A DNA stretch of 64,000 nt from Sphaerotilus microaerophilus (GCF_023734135.1 NZ_AP025730.1:3286001-3350000), one strand, 5' to 3'. Shown: positions 36,659-46,023, numbered from the stretch's first letter. The notes: generated by a model not told the origin, from the sequence alone. Numbers and translations: made by a program.

Positions 36659-37726
36659 TCAGGCGAGCCAACGCATCAGAACGAGCGCCAGCGCGGCGAG
36701 GAAGAGGGTTTCACCCAGCATCAGGGCGACGGGCTTGAGGCCGACGGTGGCGAGATCGCGCAGCTGGGTCTTCATGCCGATGCCGGCCATCGCGGTGACG
36801 AGGCACCAGCGCGAGGCCTCGCTGCCCGCGGCCTGGGCCCAGCCGGGCACCCAGCCGGTGCTATTGACGGCGACCAGCAGCGCAAAGCCCACCGCGAAGC
36901 CGGGCAGCAGGGGCGGGCGCGCGCCGGCGGGCTCGCCCGGCACGGCGCTGCTGCCGTTGCTGCTGAGTGCGGCCGCCCGGCGGGTGAGGGTGGCGGCCAG
37001 CAGGATCACCGGCAGCAGCATGGCCACGCGCAGCAGCTTGACCAGCGTGGCGGCGTCGCCCGCCTCGCGCGAGATGCCGTAGCCGGCGCCGACCACCTGC
37101 GCCACGTCGTGGATGGTGGCGCCGAGGAAGATGCCGGCCGCGCGCGGCGACAGGCCCAGGGCCTGGGTGAGCATCGGGTAGGCCACCATCGCGAAGGTGG
37201 ACAGGGCCGACACGCCGATCACGGTGAACAGGGTGGCGCGCTCCTTCTGCGGGTGGACCGGCAGCGCAGCCGACAGCGCCAGCGCCGCCGAGGCACCGCA
37301 GATGGCGGTGGCGCCGCCGGTGAGCAGGCCGAACAGACCCTGGAAGCCCAGGCGCCGGGCCGCCAGCATCGACAGCGCAATGGTCAGCGCCACGCACAGC
37401 AGCACCAGCAGCACCGGCCCCCAGCCCAGCGCCACCACCTGCGCCAGCGTGATGCGCAGGCCCAGCAGCGCCACGCCAATGCGCAGCAGCGTGCGGCCGC
37501 AGAAGGCGATGCCCGGCCCGCAGGGGCCCTGCTCGGAGAGGAAGTTCATCGCCAGCCCCAGCAGCAGGGCGAACAGCAGCGTCGGTGCGCCGTAGTGTTC
37601 GCCCAGGAAGCCGGCCGCGGCAGCGACGACGGCGCAGGCCATGACGCCGGGGAAAAGCCTTGGGATGAGGCTGCGCAGCCGGTCGGCAGCAGGCGCCGGG
37701 GTGAGGTCGGCAGGTTGAAGAGGCAT
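36659..37726 (-). CDS. yeiH: YeiH-family putative sulfate/anion exporter
   Basis: A 355-residue membrane protein of the YeiH (Cons_hypoth698) family with about ten hydrophobic segments. Diagnostic stretches are GPGIAFCGRTLLRIGVALLG, LLTGGATAICGASAALALS, FLGATIHDVAQVVGAGYGIS, and STGWVPG...AMAGIGMKTQL. Family members are annotated as putative sulfate exporters and in sulfonate-degrading bacteria export sulfate or sulfite released during catabolism. Its presence beside a TauD-type dioxygenase is suggestive. The gap to the upstream MFS gene is 12 bp. Confidence 0.85.
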   Translation of the reverse strand: MPLQPADLTPAPAADRLRSLIPRLFPGVMACAVVAAAAGFLGEHYGAPTLLFALLLGLAMNFLSEQGPCGPGIAFCGRTLLRIGVALLGLRITLAQVVALGWGPVLLVLLCVALTIALSMLAARRLGFQGLFGLLTGGATAICGASAALALSAALPVHPQKERATLFTVIGVSALSTFAMVAYPMLTQALGLSPRAAGIFLGATIHDVAQVVGAGYGISREAGDAATLVKLLRVAMLLPVILLAATLTRRAAALSSNGSSAVPGEPAGARPPLLPGFAVGFALLVAVNSTGWVPGWAQAAGSEASRWCLVTAMAGIGMKTQLRDLATVGLKPVALMLGETLFLAALALVLMRWLA

Positions 37727-37738
37727 CGCAGCGGGGGC

Positions 37739-39076
37739 TCAGGCGGTGGCCGGGCGGGCCGGCAGTAACTCGGCGGGGGGCAGCGGCTCGGCGGCCCGGG
37801 CCTTGTCGGCCTCGTAGCTTCGGGCGGCCAGCAGGAAGGCCGCGGCGGCGCCCAGGGCGGCCAGCGGCAGCACGCTGAGGGCGGTCACGAGGCCGAGCGC
37901 ATCGGACAGCACGCCGGCCAGGAAGGGCCCGGCGGCCAGGCCGAAGAGGTTCTGGAACAGCGCCAGCACCGATGCGCCGGTGGCACGCACGCCAGGGTGG
38001 ACGACGTCGATCACGATGGCCGTGACCGGCCCGACCGTGCAGGTGGCCAGGAAGCCACCCAGTGCGATGGCGGCAAACTGCTGCGCGGGCGGCACCCAGG
38101 CAACGGCGGCCACCAGCACGGCCATCGAGACCAGGCAGAGCAGCGCCATCATGGCGAGCTTGCGGCGCGGCGTGCGCAGGCCGGCCCGGTCGACCACCGC
38201 GCCCCAGACCACCGCGCCGGCCGCACCGCAGAGCACCACCAGTGCCGCCTGCACGCCGGCCTGGGCGGGGGCGACGCCGTGCACCCGGTTCAGGAAGCTG
38301 GGCAGCCAGGCCCACAGCGCCGACACCACGATGAGCTGGGCCGCACCGCCCACGCAGACCCAGAACATGCTGCGCGAGCGCGCCAGCAGCCGCACGATGT
38401 GGGCCGCAGCCTCGCCCAGCGACTGGCGCCTGGCCTCCAGCGCGGGAGCCATCGCCACGGTCGGGTAGTCGCGCACCTTCAGGTAGAGCAGGGCCAGCAG
38501 CAGGCCCGGCAGGCCGACCACGCCGAAGGCGGCCTGCCAGCCCCACCGTGCGGCGATCAGCCCGCCCAGCAGCACGCCCAGCACCGAGCCCACCGAGGCC
38601 GAGGCGAAGAAGCCGGCCAGCAGGGCCCCGCGCATGCGCGCCGGGAAGTGGCTGGCGATCAGCGCCGAGCCCACCGCGCCGTAGCCGGCCTCGCCCAGCC
38701 CCACCACACCGCGCAGCGCCAGCAACACGCCATAGCTGCGCGCCCACATGCACGAGAGCGTGGCCAGGCTCCACAGCGTGGCCATGGTGGCGATGCTGCG
38801 CACCCGGCTGACCCGGTCGGCGAACAGCGCCACCGGCAGCGCACCCAGGGCGACGGTGACCGACACCACCGAGACCAGCGCGCCGAGCTGCTTGTCCGAC
38901 AGGCCCCATTCGGCCTTGAGGTGGGGAAACAGCGAGACGATGACCTGGCGGTCGACGTAGTCGAACACCATCAGGGCGATCGTCATCGCGAAGGCGAACC
39001 AGGCCGGGCCGCGGCCGTACAGGTAGCCGTCGGCCGCGGAGGGCTTCGCTCCGTTTTCCATCGCGTGCAGGTCCAT
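37739..39076 (-). CDS. MFS transporter
   Basis: A 445-residue major facilitator with 12 predicted TM helices. The N-terminal half contains MIALMVFDYVDRQVIVSLFP-like sequence (DYVDRQ motif of aromatic-acid/sugar-phosphate and spinster-type families), the loop-2/3 motif GALPVALFADRVSRVRSIA, and a proline- and glycine-rich helix 5. The first ATG follows GGAGA eight bases upstream. It probably imports the growth substrate of the operon; the family does not define which. Confidence 0.9.
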   Translation of the reverse strand: MDLHAMENGAKPSAADGYLYGRGPAWFAFAMTIALMVFDYVDRQVIVSLFPHLKAEWGLSDKQLGALVSVVSVTVALGALPVALFADRVSRVRSIATMATLWSLATLSCMWARSYGVLLALRGVVGLGEAGYGAVGSALIASHFPARMRGALLAGFFASASVGSVLGVLLGGLIAARWGWQAAFGVVGLPGLLLALLYLKVRDYPTVAMAPALEARRQSLGEAAAHIVRLLARSRSMFWVCVGGAAQLIVVSALWAWLPSFLNRVHGVAPAQAGVQAALVVLCGAAGAVVWGAVVDRAGLRTPRRKLAMMALLCLVSMAVLVAAVAWVPPAQQFAAIALGGFLATCTVGPVTAIVIDVVHPGVRATGASVLALFQNLFGLAAGPFLAGVLSDALGLVTALSVLPLAALGAAAAFLLAARSYEADKARAAEPLPPAELLPARPATA

Positions 39077-39180
39077 CGTGCTTGTCTCCGGGTGGCCCTC
39101 TGTCGGGGCGAGTCGTCGGGGCGGATCGTCGGGACCGGGCGGCGCGTGGGCCTCCGGACTGCTGGGCTGCTGCAGAGAGA

Positions 39181-40173
39181 TCAGAGCGTCAGCACGGTGG
39201 CGCCGGTGGTCTGGCGGGATTCGAGCGCGCGGTGCGCATCGGCGGCGCGCTCCAGCGGGAACTCCTGCTGCGGCTCACCGACGATGCGCCCGGCCAGCAC
39301 GTGGCTGAACAGCTCGTCGGCCATCGCCAGCATGTGGCTGCGCGGCGTGGCGTAATGGACCATGGCCGGGCGGGTCAGCCAGATCGAGCCCTTGACGGCC
39401 AGCAGCGTGGTGTCGACCACCACCGGGCCGGAGGTGGTGCCGTTGCTGACCAGCGTGCCGCGCAGGGCCAGGCTGTCCAGCGAGGCCATCAGCGTGTCCC
39501 GGCCCACCGAGTCGTAGACCACCGGCACGCCTTTGCCGCCGGTGATCTCCCGCACCCGCCGCGGGATCTCGCGCACCAGGTCCTCGGGCGTCATGCCGCC
39601 GGTGACGATGGTGTGCGCGCAGCCGTGTGCGCGCGCCACCTCGGCCTTGGCCTCGCTGCTGACGGTGCCGATCATCGTCACGCCCAGTGCGCGCGCCCAC
39701 TGGCAGGCCACCAGGCCCACGCCGCCAGCGGCCGCGTGGTAGAGGATGGTCTCGCCGCCCTGCAGCGGGAACACCTGGCGGAACAGGTACTGCGCCGTCA
39801 GGCCCTTCATCATCAGCGTGGCGGCGCTGCGGTCGCTCACGCCGTCGGGCAGCGGGATCAGCACCTCGGCGGGCATCACCCGCACGTCGCTGTAGGCGCC
39901 CTGGGGCCCCAGCAGGTAGCCGACGCGGTCGCCCGGCCGGACGAAATCGACGCCCTCCCCCACCGCCTCGACCACGCCCACGGCGTCCGAGCCCAGCCCG
40001 GCCGGCAGCGGGTGCGGGTAGCGGCCGGTGCGGAAGTAGATGTCGATGAAGTTCACCGCCACGTAGCGGTGGCGCAGGCGCACCTGGCCGGGGCCGGGGT
40101 CGCCGACCTCGACGGTTTCGAGGTTCAGCACCTCGGGGCCGCCGGTCTGGTGGAAGCGGATGGCACGGGCCAT
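39181..40173 (-). CDS. Quinone oxidoreductase-like MDR enzyme
   Basis: A 330-residue zinc-free medium-chain dehydrogenase/reductase of the quinone oxidoreductase (QOR) type. GroES-like N-domain: RFHQTGGPEVLNLETVEVGD and VAVNFIDIYFRTGRYPHPLP. The NADPH-binding Rossmann segment is LYHAAAGGVGLVACQWARAL, followed by GAHGC-type region and YDSVGRDTLMASLDSLALRG. Start MARAIRFHQ is preceded by AGGA-like sequence. Such enzymes reduce quinones or the C=C bond of enones. It sits 18 bp after the hydrolase gene within the operon. Confidence 0.92.
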   Translation of the reverse strand: MARAIRFHQTGGPEVLNLETVEVGDPGPGQVRLRHRYVAVNFIDIYFRTGRYPHPLPAGLGSDAVGVVEAVGEGVDFVRPGDRVGYLLGPQGAYSDVRVMPAEVLIPLPDGVSDRSAATLMMKGLTAQYLFRQVFPLQGGETILYHAAAGGVGLVACQWARALGVTMIGTVSSEAKAEVARAHGCAHTIVTGGMTPEDLVREIPRRVREITGGKGVPVVYDSVGRDTLMASLDSLALRGTLVSNGTTSGPVVVDTTLLAVKGSIWLTRPAMVHYATPRSHMLAMADELFSHVLAGRIVGEPQQEFPLERAADAHRALESRQTTGATVLTL

Positions 40174-40191
40174 GGGAGTCCTCAACAAGGG

Positions 40192-40791
40192 TCAGTGCGC
40201 GGCCGACAGCCGCGCGATGAAGTCATGGGCCGCCGGCCAGGGGCCGTAGCCCGAGGCCGGGTTCAGGTGGCCGACCGACCCGAGGTCGGCCTGCTCGCTG
40301 CCCCAGTCGGCGGCCAGCTGGGCCACCCGCTCGAAGCGGCCCAGCGGGTCGTCCTGGCTGGCGGCGACGATGCTGCGAAACGGCAGCCGCTGGCGCGGCA
40401 CCGGCAGCCAGCCGGCGTCGTCCAGGGCGGCGATCGTCGGGTAGCCCTCGGGCATCGGCGACTCGAAGTCGGGTGGCGTGGCCAACAGTGCGCCCACCAC
40501 CGCGCCATGCACCGAGCGCGCGGCCTGCTGCGCCGAAGCCGACGACTGGGCCCAGCGGGCCCAGTGCGCCACCATGAGGCAGCCGCCGCTGTGCGCAACG
40601 ATGACGATCGGGCCGGCGATGGACTGCACGGCGCGCTCAATGGCGTCGATGCGCGCATGCACGTCGAGGTCGCTGCGGCCCATCGGCGGCACGCTGCGCA
40701 CGCGCGGCAGCTCGGCTTCGAGCAAGGTCTGCCAGTGCTGCGCGACGGCATCGCGCAGCCCCGGCACGATCAGGACGGTCGGCTCGTCCAT
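40192..40791 (-). CDS. RBBP9/YdeN-type small serine hydrolase
   Basis: A 199-residue alpha/beta-hydrolase of the RBBP9/YdeN family: TVLIVPGLRDAVAQHWQTLL at the start, nucleophile motif VAHSGGCLM (Ser in AHSGG), Asp in AASQDDPLGRFER, and His in GSVGHLNPASGYGPWP. All three catalytic positions are present and length is normal for the family. Its ATG overlaps the stop of the BKACE gene (TGATG), so translation is coupled. Substrate is unknown; an ester or lactone in the operon's pathway is likely. Confidence 0.88.
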   Translation of the reverse strand: MDEPTVLIVPGLRDAVAQHWQTLLEAELPRVRSVPPMGRSDLDVHARIDAIERAVQSIAGPIVIVAHSGGCLMVAHWARWAQSSASAQQAARSVHGAVVGALLATPPDFESPMPEGYPTIAALDDAGWLPVPRQRLPFRSIVAASQDDPLGRFERVAQLAADWGSEQADLGSVGHLNPASGYGPWPAAHDFIARLSAAH

Positions 40792-41846
40792 CAGGCGTGT
40801 TGCAGGAAGCCGCGCTGGCCATGCCGGCGGTTCGGCGCGAAGCCGTTCTTCGCCAGCGTCTGCTCGGCGCTGCCGTAGAACTCGCCGATGCGGTAGATGC
40901 GGCGGGCCTCCTTGCCGTCGGCCACGGGGCGGCCGAACTCGCGGCTGATGCGCACCAGCTGCTCGATCTGCCGCACCGTGCCCATCTTGGCCTGGCGGTC
41001 CTGCTGCCAGATGTTGTCCTCGATGCCGCAGCGCACGTGCAGGCCCATCGCGATGGCCATCATGTTGAGCGGCAGCACGTTGAGCATGCTGGTCTCCAGC
41101 GTCAGCACCGCGCCGTCGGGCACCGCGCGCACGAAGTTGGCCAGGTTGTAGAGGTTGGGCGCATCGAACCCGCCGCCGATGGCCACCCAGGTCAGGATCA
41201 GCGGCACGTTGCACACGCCGCGGCGCATCATGCGTTCCACCGTCTCCAGCTGCGTGATGTTGGCGAGCTGGAAGTGGGTCTGGATGCCCTTGGCCGACAG
41301 GCGGCGGATGTGCTCCTCGACCCACTCCGGGCCGGCGGGAATCGTCATCTCGCGGTAGGCGCGGTAGCCGGCCGGGCTGGCCAGCGAGGTGCCGGCGATG
41401 TCGGCCTCGCACATCTGCTCGACCACGTTCATCTGGTTGGTGTTGATCGCGATCGTCACCTGGTCGGGCGTGGGCAGCAGCTCAGCCAGCATGTGGCGCG
41501 TGTCGTCGGAGAGCCACTTGGCGACCTCGCCGTCGCCCTCCGGCGCGAAGCTGATCGAGCCGCCCACCTGCAGGATCAGGTCCGGCACCCGGGCACGGAT
41601 GCCGGCCAGCAGCTCGTTGAACTTGGACAGGCGCTTGCTGCCCTTGCCGTCCTCCTCCCGCACATGCAGGTGCAGCACGGTGGCACCGGCGTTGTAGCAG
41701 TCCACCGCCTTCTGGATCTGATCGGCCATCGACACGGGGATGTCCTCGGGAAAGTCCGAGGGCATCCACTCCGGCCCGTAGGGCGCGCAGGTGATGACGA
41801 GGGGTTCCTGGTTCTCGGGGAAGAGCGAGCCGTCTTGGAAGTTCAT
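40791..41846 (-). CDS. BKACE (DUF849) beta-keto acid cleavage enzyme
   Basis: A 351-residue beta-keto acid cleavage enzyme family member (DUF849, 3-keto-5-aminohexanoate cleavage protein type). These zinc TIM-barrels react a beta-keto acid with acetyl-CoA to give acetoacetate and a new CoA ester. Zinc ligands are visible in TVLHLHVREEDG (His59, His61), with further conserved segments GGSISFAPEGDGEVAKWL, AIGGGFDAPNLYNLANFVRA and GLHVRCGIEDNIW. Start MNFQDGSLF was chosen because upstream residues derive from a tandem repeat. Located between a dioxygenase and a hydrolase gene in one operon. Confidence 0.92.
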   Translation of the reverse strand: MNFQDGSLFPENQEPLVITCAPYGPEWMPSDFPEDIPVSMADQIQKAVDCYNAGATVLHLHVREEDGKGSKRLSKFNELLAGIRARVPDLILQVGGSISFAPEGDGEVAKWLSDDTRHMLAELLPTPDQVTIAINTNQMNVVEQMCEADIAGTSLASPAGYRAYREMTIPAGPEWVEEHIRRLSAKGIQTHFQLANITQLETVERMMRRGVCNVPLILTWVAIGGGFDAPNLYNLANFVRAVPDGAVLTLETSMLNVLPLNMMAIAMGLHVRCGIEDNIWQQDRQAKMGTVRQIEQLVRISREFGRPVADGKEARRIYRIGEFYGSAEQTLAKNGFAPNRRHGQRGFLQHA

Positions 41847-41880
41847 GGTGTGATGTCCTTGAGCAAGGGGGATTGCGAGG

Positions 41881-41916
41881 CCTGTTGCTTGGCCTGTTGC
41901 TTGGCCTGTTGCGAGG
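41881..41916 (-). repeat. 12-bp tandem repeat, three units
   Basis: CCTGTTGCTTGG, CCTGTTGCTTGG, CCTGTTGCGAGG, contiguous, lying 35-70 bp upstream of the BKACE start codon in the 190-bp gap to the dioxygenase gene. The copies are nearly perfect and so recent. They could alter spacing of a regulatory or leader element. Confidence 0.75.
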
Positions 41917-42036
41917 TGTGTGTCCAGCTTCCCGCCGCGGATCCGGCTCCGCCGGTCCGCTGGCGGACGGCCCCCAAGGCCCACGCAGTGGGCCCCTGCG
42001 GGGCCCGGGGGTACCGAGCGCCAGCGAGGTTGGGGG

Positions 42037-42942
42037 TTAACCCTTTATCCCGGCGCGTTCCATCTTTCGGTGGCAGGGCGGGTAGTCCATCACCGCGTAG
42101 TGCTGGGTCGAGCGGTTGTCCCACATGGCCATCGAGTTGGGCTGCCAGCGCCAGCGCACCTGGTACTCAGGGATGAAGGCCTGGCTGAGCAGGTAGCGCA
42201 GCAGGTCGGAGCCGCCGTGCGTGAAGTCCTGGCCCACGCGCACGTTCTCGGCGGTGTGGAAGTTGGTGAAGTGGGTGGTGAAGCCGTTGACGAAGAGGAT
42301 CTTCTCGCCCGTCTCGGGGTGGGTGCGCACCACCGGGTGCTCGGCGTCGGGGTACTGCGCCTTGAGCGCCAGGCGCTTCTCGATGGGCATCGCGGCGCCG
42401 AAGGTGGCCTCGATGCTGTGGCGGGCGCGCAGGCCGGCGATCTGCGTCTGGATGTGCTCCGGCAGTCGCTCATAGGCCAGCACCATGTTGGCCCACATGG
42501 TGTCGCCCCCCACCGGCGGGCACTCCACGCAGCGCAGCACGCAGCCGAAGGGCGGCTTCTCGCGCCAGGTGGCGTCGGTGTGCCAGGAGTTCTCGTAGCG
42601 GTCGTTGGGCGTGTCCGGGTTCTTGTAGATGCGCACCAGCCCGGGGTGGTCGGGGTCGCTGCCGGCCACGGGGTGGTCTTCCAGCTCGCCGAAGTGGCGG
42701 GCGAAGGCCACATGCTCGGCGCGCGTGATGTCCTGGTCGCGGAAGAACAGCACGCGGTGGCGCAGCAGCAGTGCGCGGATCTCCGCCACCAGGGCCGGGT
42801 CGCGCGAGGCGACGCCAAGGTTCACGTTGGACAGCTGCGCGCCGATGGCGCAGGTCAGCGGCTCGACGCGCAGGGCCGGCCGCACGACGGCGGGGGCTTC
42901 GGGGGTGGTAACTGAAGCGGCACTGGGAGCGGCAACGGACAT
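42037..42942 (-). CDS. TauD/TfdA-type 2-oxoglutarate dioxygenase
   Basis: A 301-residue Fe(II)/2-oxoglutarate dioxygenase. The iron triad is present: His121 and Asp123 in ENSWHTDATW, and His281 in DNRSTQHYAVMDY, with Arg292 in CHRKMERAGI for 2-oxoglutarate. Other family segments are LLRHRVLFFRDQDITRAEHV and HPVVRTHPETGEKILFVNG. Members cleave or hydroxylate taurine, other sulfonates, alkyl sulfates, phenoxyacetates or related acids. It is the first gene of the minus-strand operon that continues to the Bug gene, and follows a MalT-like regulator gene on the same strand. Confidence 0.93.
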   Translation of the reverse strand: MSVAAPSAASVTTPEAPAVVRPALRVEPLTCAIGAQLSNVNLGVASRDPALVAEIRALLLRHRVLFFRDQDITRAEHVAFARHFGELEDHPVAGSDPDHPGLVRIYKNPDTPNDRYENSWHTDATWREKPPFGCVLRCVECPPVGGDTMWANMVLAYERLPEHIQTQIAGLRARHSIEATFGAAMPIEKRLALKAQYPDAEHPVVRTHPETGEKILFVNGFTTHFTNFHTAENVRVGQDFTHGGSDLLRYLLSQAFIPEYQVRWRWQPNSMAMWDNRSTQHYAVMDYPPCHRKMERAGIKG

Positions 42943-43025
42943 GGGCTTGTCTCCATCGTGGCGGCCGCGGCCAGGTTGGCTTTGCGGCTCGGGATGGCGA
43001 CAAGGTTAGGCAGTCAGTCGCTCGG

Positions 43026-43051
43026 GATCCCCCCCGGCGAGGAGGGGGATC
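43026..43051 (-). terminator. Hairpin after the LuxR/MalT-type gene
   Basis: GATCCCCC and GGGGGATC form a perfect 8-bp stem between the stop of the regulator gene (43079) and the dioxygenase start (42942). No T-run follows, so it is at best a weak or Rho-assisted terminator. It could alternatively separate the two transcripts. Confidence 0.4.
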
Positions 43052-43078
43052 GGGGGGTGGGGCACCGCGGGTGGGGAC

Positions 43079-45841
43079 TCAACCCTCGACTTCGAGCAGG
43101 CCGAGGATGCGGGCGCGCTGCACGACCTGCTTGCGCGTGCCGGCGTCCAGCTTGGCGAAGAGGTTCTTCATGTGCCACTTGATGGTTTCCTCGCCCACCT
43201 GCATCGCCAGGCCGATCTCCTTGTTGGAGAGGTTGCGCGCCAGCAGGACCATCACCTCGCGCTCCTTGGGGGTCAGCGCCATGCTGGGCGCCGCGCGGGG
43301 GGCCGTCTCGGCAGGCGGCGGCGGCAGCGGGGCACGCATCGGCGCGGCCAGCGGGCCCGGGCCACCCAATGGCAGCCCAAACGGCTGGCCGCCTGCGTCG
43401 CGCAGGCCCCGTGGTTCGCGGCCGGACTGCCGCACCCAGTCGCCCAGCGCAGGGTGCGCGTCATCGAACACCCGCGCCAGCCCGGCCGACTGCGCCAGGT
43501 CGGCTACCTCCTGCATCCGCGCGCGGCTGTCCTCGCCACAGCGGTCGAGCACAAAGGCGCGCAGCCCCACCAGCTCGATGTGCAGCCGCCCCAGCCGGCA
43601 CAGCCGCGCCAGCGCGTCGGCCCGCTCCAGCGGCAGCTCGGCCGCCCGCCAGGCCTGTGCGGCGATGGCGGCATGCCCCTGCGCCAGATCGCGCAGCAAT
43701 TGCACGCTGCGCCGCCACAGGGGGCCCTCCGGCAGGCCGGGCTCGGCCAGCAGGGCGTCCATCTGCTCGCACAGGGCGCGGCAGGTCTCGGCACGGAAGC
43801 GCCGGGCATGCAGGCGCACCTGGTCGGCCAGGCTGGCCAGGCGCAGCCGCGGCAGCGCCCGGATCTGCCCCACCGCCTCCAGCGCGCCCAGCAACTCCAG
43901 CGCACGCGGCTCGTCCCCAGCCGCCCCGGCGATGCGCGCCAGCGTGCGATAGGCCAGCAGCACGGCCTCGGGTACGCCGCTGCGCTCCAGCACATCCAGG
44001 CGGTTGGCCAGCAGGGCGGCGGCTTCGCCGGGCAGCCCCTTCTCCCAGGTGGCGGCGGCCAGCAGCGCGGCCAGCATGCTGGGCAGCGGGGCCCGGCGGC
44101 CCAACTCGGCCTCGGCACGCGCCAATGCCGGTCGCAGGACCCGCTCGGCCAGCAGCACCTGGCCCTCCCAGAGGTGGGTCAGGCCGATGATGAACTCGCC
44201 CCACCGGTCAAGGTGGCCCTGCGCCGCCCCCAGGGCCCCGCCAGCTGCCTCCTGCGGGGCCTGCTGCTGGCGGCGCCGCGCCAGCGCCGGCTGGCCCTCC
44301 AGCAGGGTGCGGAAGGCGGTGCGATTGGCGTGCACCTGCTGCAGCAAGGGGTCCTGCAGCAGCGAGGCATCCGGCCAGGGCGCGAAGTGGTCGACGAAAC
44401 GGTCCGGCTCGTCGGCAAAGATGGCGGCGCCGCCGCGGATCAGGGCGCACTCGCAGCGCAGGGCATCGTCCACGCCGTCCTGGGCAAGCAGGCGCACGAT
44501 GAGCCGCTCGGCCTCCAGGTGGCGCTCGCTCAGGGCCAGCGACCAGGCCGCGGCCAGCAGCAGGCGCGGGCGGCGGTCCAGCTCGGCCGGCGGCAGGCGC
44601 GCCAGCCAGTCGAGCACGGCGCCCTGGCGGCCGCGCGCCATGATGGAGTCGTAGAGGCTGCGCTCCAGCAGGCCGTAGGCACGCTCGGTCTCTCCGGCCG
44701 CCCAGGCATGCCGGGCCGCAGGCTCCACCTGCCCATGCGCGGCCAGCCAGTCAGCGGCGCGGCGATGCAGCTCGTCCTGCTCGGGCCGCGGCAGCGCAGC
44801 CAGACGCTGGCGCAGCGCATCGCGTGCCAGGGTGTGCATGCGCAGCCACTCGCCACCCTCGCTGGCGGCCAGGATGGGGGTGTCCCGGGCGAGGCGGGTG
44901 AGGCGTTCGACAGCCGTTGCCGCTCCCGCCGTGGCGCCCATGACGGCATCGCACAGCTGCGGATGCAGCGCCTCCAGTGCGGCGATGCGCACGAGGAAGT
45001 CCAGGTCACTGGGCACCAGGTTGGCCAGCAGCAGCGCCACCAGGTGCTCGCGCAGGCCCCCGCTGCCGTGCGCCGCCATGGCGGCCACCTCACTGCGCGC
45101 GTCCTGCCCGCCAGCAAGCACGGTCAGCGCCAGCTGCAGGCCCAAGGGCCAGCCCTCGGTGAGTTCGTGCAGGCGGGCGGCAGTGTCGGCGTCGAGCCGG
45201 TCGCCGCAACGGGCCTGCGCCAGCGCCAGGGTCTCGTCGAGTTCGAAACGCAGCTGCACCGGCCCCAGCAGCCGACAGTGCCCGTAGGTGAGCAGGTCAT
45301 CGACGCCAAGCTGGCAGTCGCTGCGCGCAGCCACCACCATGCGCAAGTTCGGCGGCGCATTGCGCAGCAGGTAGCCCAGCGCGTCGCGCGCGCCGCCGCC
45401 CAGGTGGTCTGCTTCGTCGACGATCAGCACCAGGTCCAGCGCCGCCTGAGCCACCTCGGCCAGCCAGACCGTGCAGCCCTCCAGGTCACCCGGGGTGGCC
45501 GCATCGAGCAGGGTATGCCCGAAGGCCGGCCGCGCCGCGCCCACGCGCACCGACAGCGCCAACGCGTGCAGCAGCCGGGCCGCATCGTCCACGCCCTGCG
45601 CCGACAACCAGGCCACGGCACTCCCGCGTGCCAGGTACTCGCGCCGCCATTGCGCCAGCAGCGAGGTCTTGCCGAAGCCCCCTGGCGCCTGCACCAGGAT
45701 GCCGCGCTGCTGCCGCCCGGTCCCCCCCTCGATGGCCAGGCGCCCACGCGTCAGCTGCTGCCGCGGCACGCGCGGCGGAGTCACCTTGAGCAGCAGGTCG
45801 TCGGGGAGTGGGGCGGAGCCAGGAGCGGAAACGAAGGACAC
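43079..45841 (-). CDS. MalT-like LuxR-family regulator
   Basis: A regulator of about 920 residues with the architecture of MalT (LAL/STAND class). An N-terminal NTPase begins with Walker A in GILVQAPGGFGKTSLLAQW and continues with a Walker B-type VLIVDEADHLGGG. A long helical-repeat region follows, and the C-terminal LuxR HTH is ALTPKEREVMVLLARNLSNK, EIGLAMQVGEETIKWHMKNL. I set the start at a GTG (VSFVSAPGSAPLPDD) because typical members begin shortly before LLLKVTPPRVPRQQL; no good ribosome binding site is visible. It lies directly upstream of the dioxygenase operon, making it the prime candidate activator. The inducer and DNA site are unknown. Confidence 0.9.
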   Translation of the reverse strand: MSFVSAPGSAPLPDDLLLKVTPPRVPRQQLTRGRLAIEGGTGRQQRGILVQAPGGFGKTSLLAQWRREYLARGSAVAWLSAQGVDDAARLLHALALSVRVGAARPAFGHTLLDAATPGDLEGCTVWLAEVAQAALDLVLIVDEADHLGGGARDALGYLLRNAPPNLRMVVAARSDCQLGVDDLLTYGHCRLLGPVQLRFELDETLALAQARCGDRLDADTAARLHELTEGWPLGLQLALTVLAGGQDARSEVAAMAAHGSGGLREHLVALLLANLVPSDLDFLVRIAALEALHPQLCDAVMGATAGAATAVERLTRLARDTPILAASEGGEWLRMHTLARDALRQRLAALPRPEQDELHRRAADWLAAHGQVEPAARHAWAAGETERAYGLLERSLYDSIMARGRQGAVLDWLARLPPAELDRRPRLLLAAAWSLALSERHLEAERLIVRLLAQDGVDDALRCECALIRGGAAIFADEPDRFVDHFAPWPDASLLQDPLLQQVHANRTAFRTLLEGQPALARRRQQQAPQEAAGGALGAAQGHLDRWGEFIIGLTHLWEGQVLLAERVLRPALARAEAELGRRAPLPSMLAALLAAATWEKGLPGEAAALLANRLDVLERSGVPEAVLLAYRTLARIAGAAGDEPRALELLGALEAVGQIRALPRLRLASLADQVRLHARRFRAETCRALCEQMDALLAEPGLPEGPLWRRSVQLLRDLAQGHAAIAAQAWRAAELPLERADALARLCRLGRLHIELVGLRAFVLDRCGEDSRARMQEVADLAQSAGLARVFDDAHPALGDWVRQSGREPRGLRDAGGQPFGLPLGGPGPLAAPMRAPLPPPPAETAPRAAPSMALTPKEREVMVLLARNLSNKEIGLAMQVGEETIKWHMKNLFAKLDAGTRKQVVQRARILGLLEVEG

Positions 45842-46023
45842 GACGGCGGAATGGAGCGCTGTGAAGGCCGATGCGGCGCATCCTAGACGCGGGGGGTGTG
45901 GCCCTCCACTAGGGTCTGCGAGCCCCCCCCGCCAGGAGTGGGTTACCCCGGCCAGGCACCTCCTAGCATGCATCGCAGGGTCGACCGCCAGCCCCGCTTG
46001 CAGCCCCGCTCTGGAGAATCGCC

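Noticed and set aside
43172-45886. A 904-codon plus-strand frame opposite the MalT-like gene
   Set aside because: It is Gln/Gly/Ala-rich low-complexity translation, whereas the minus-strand frame has Walker A and LuxR HTH motifs.
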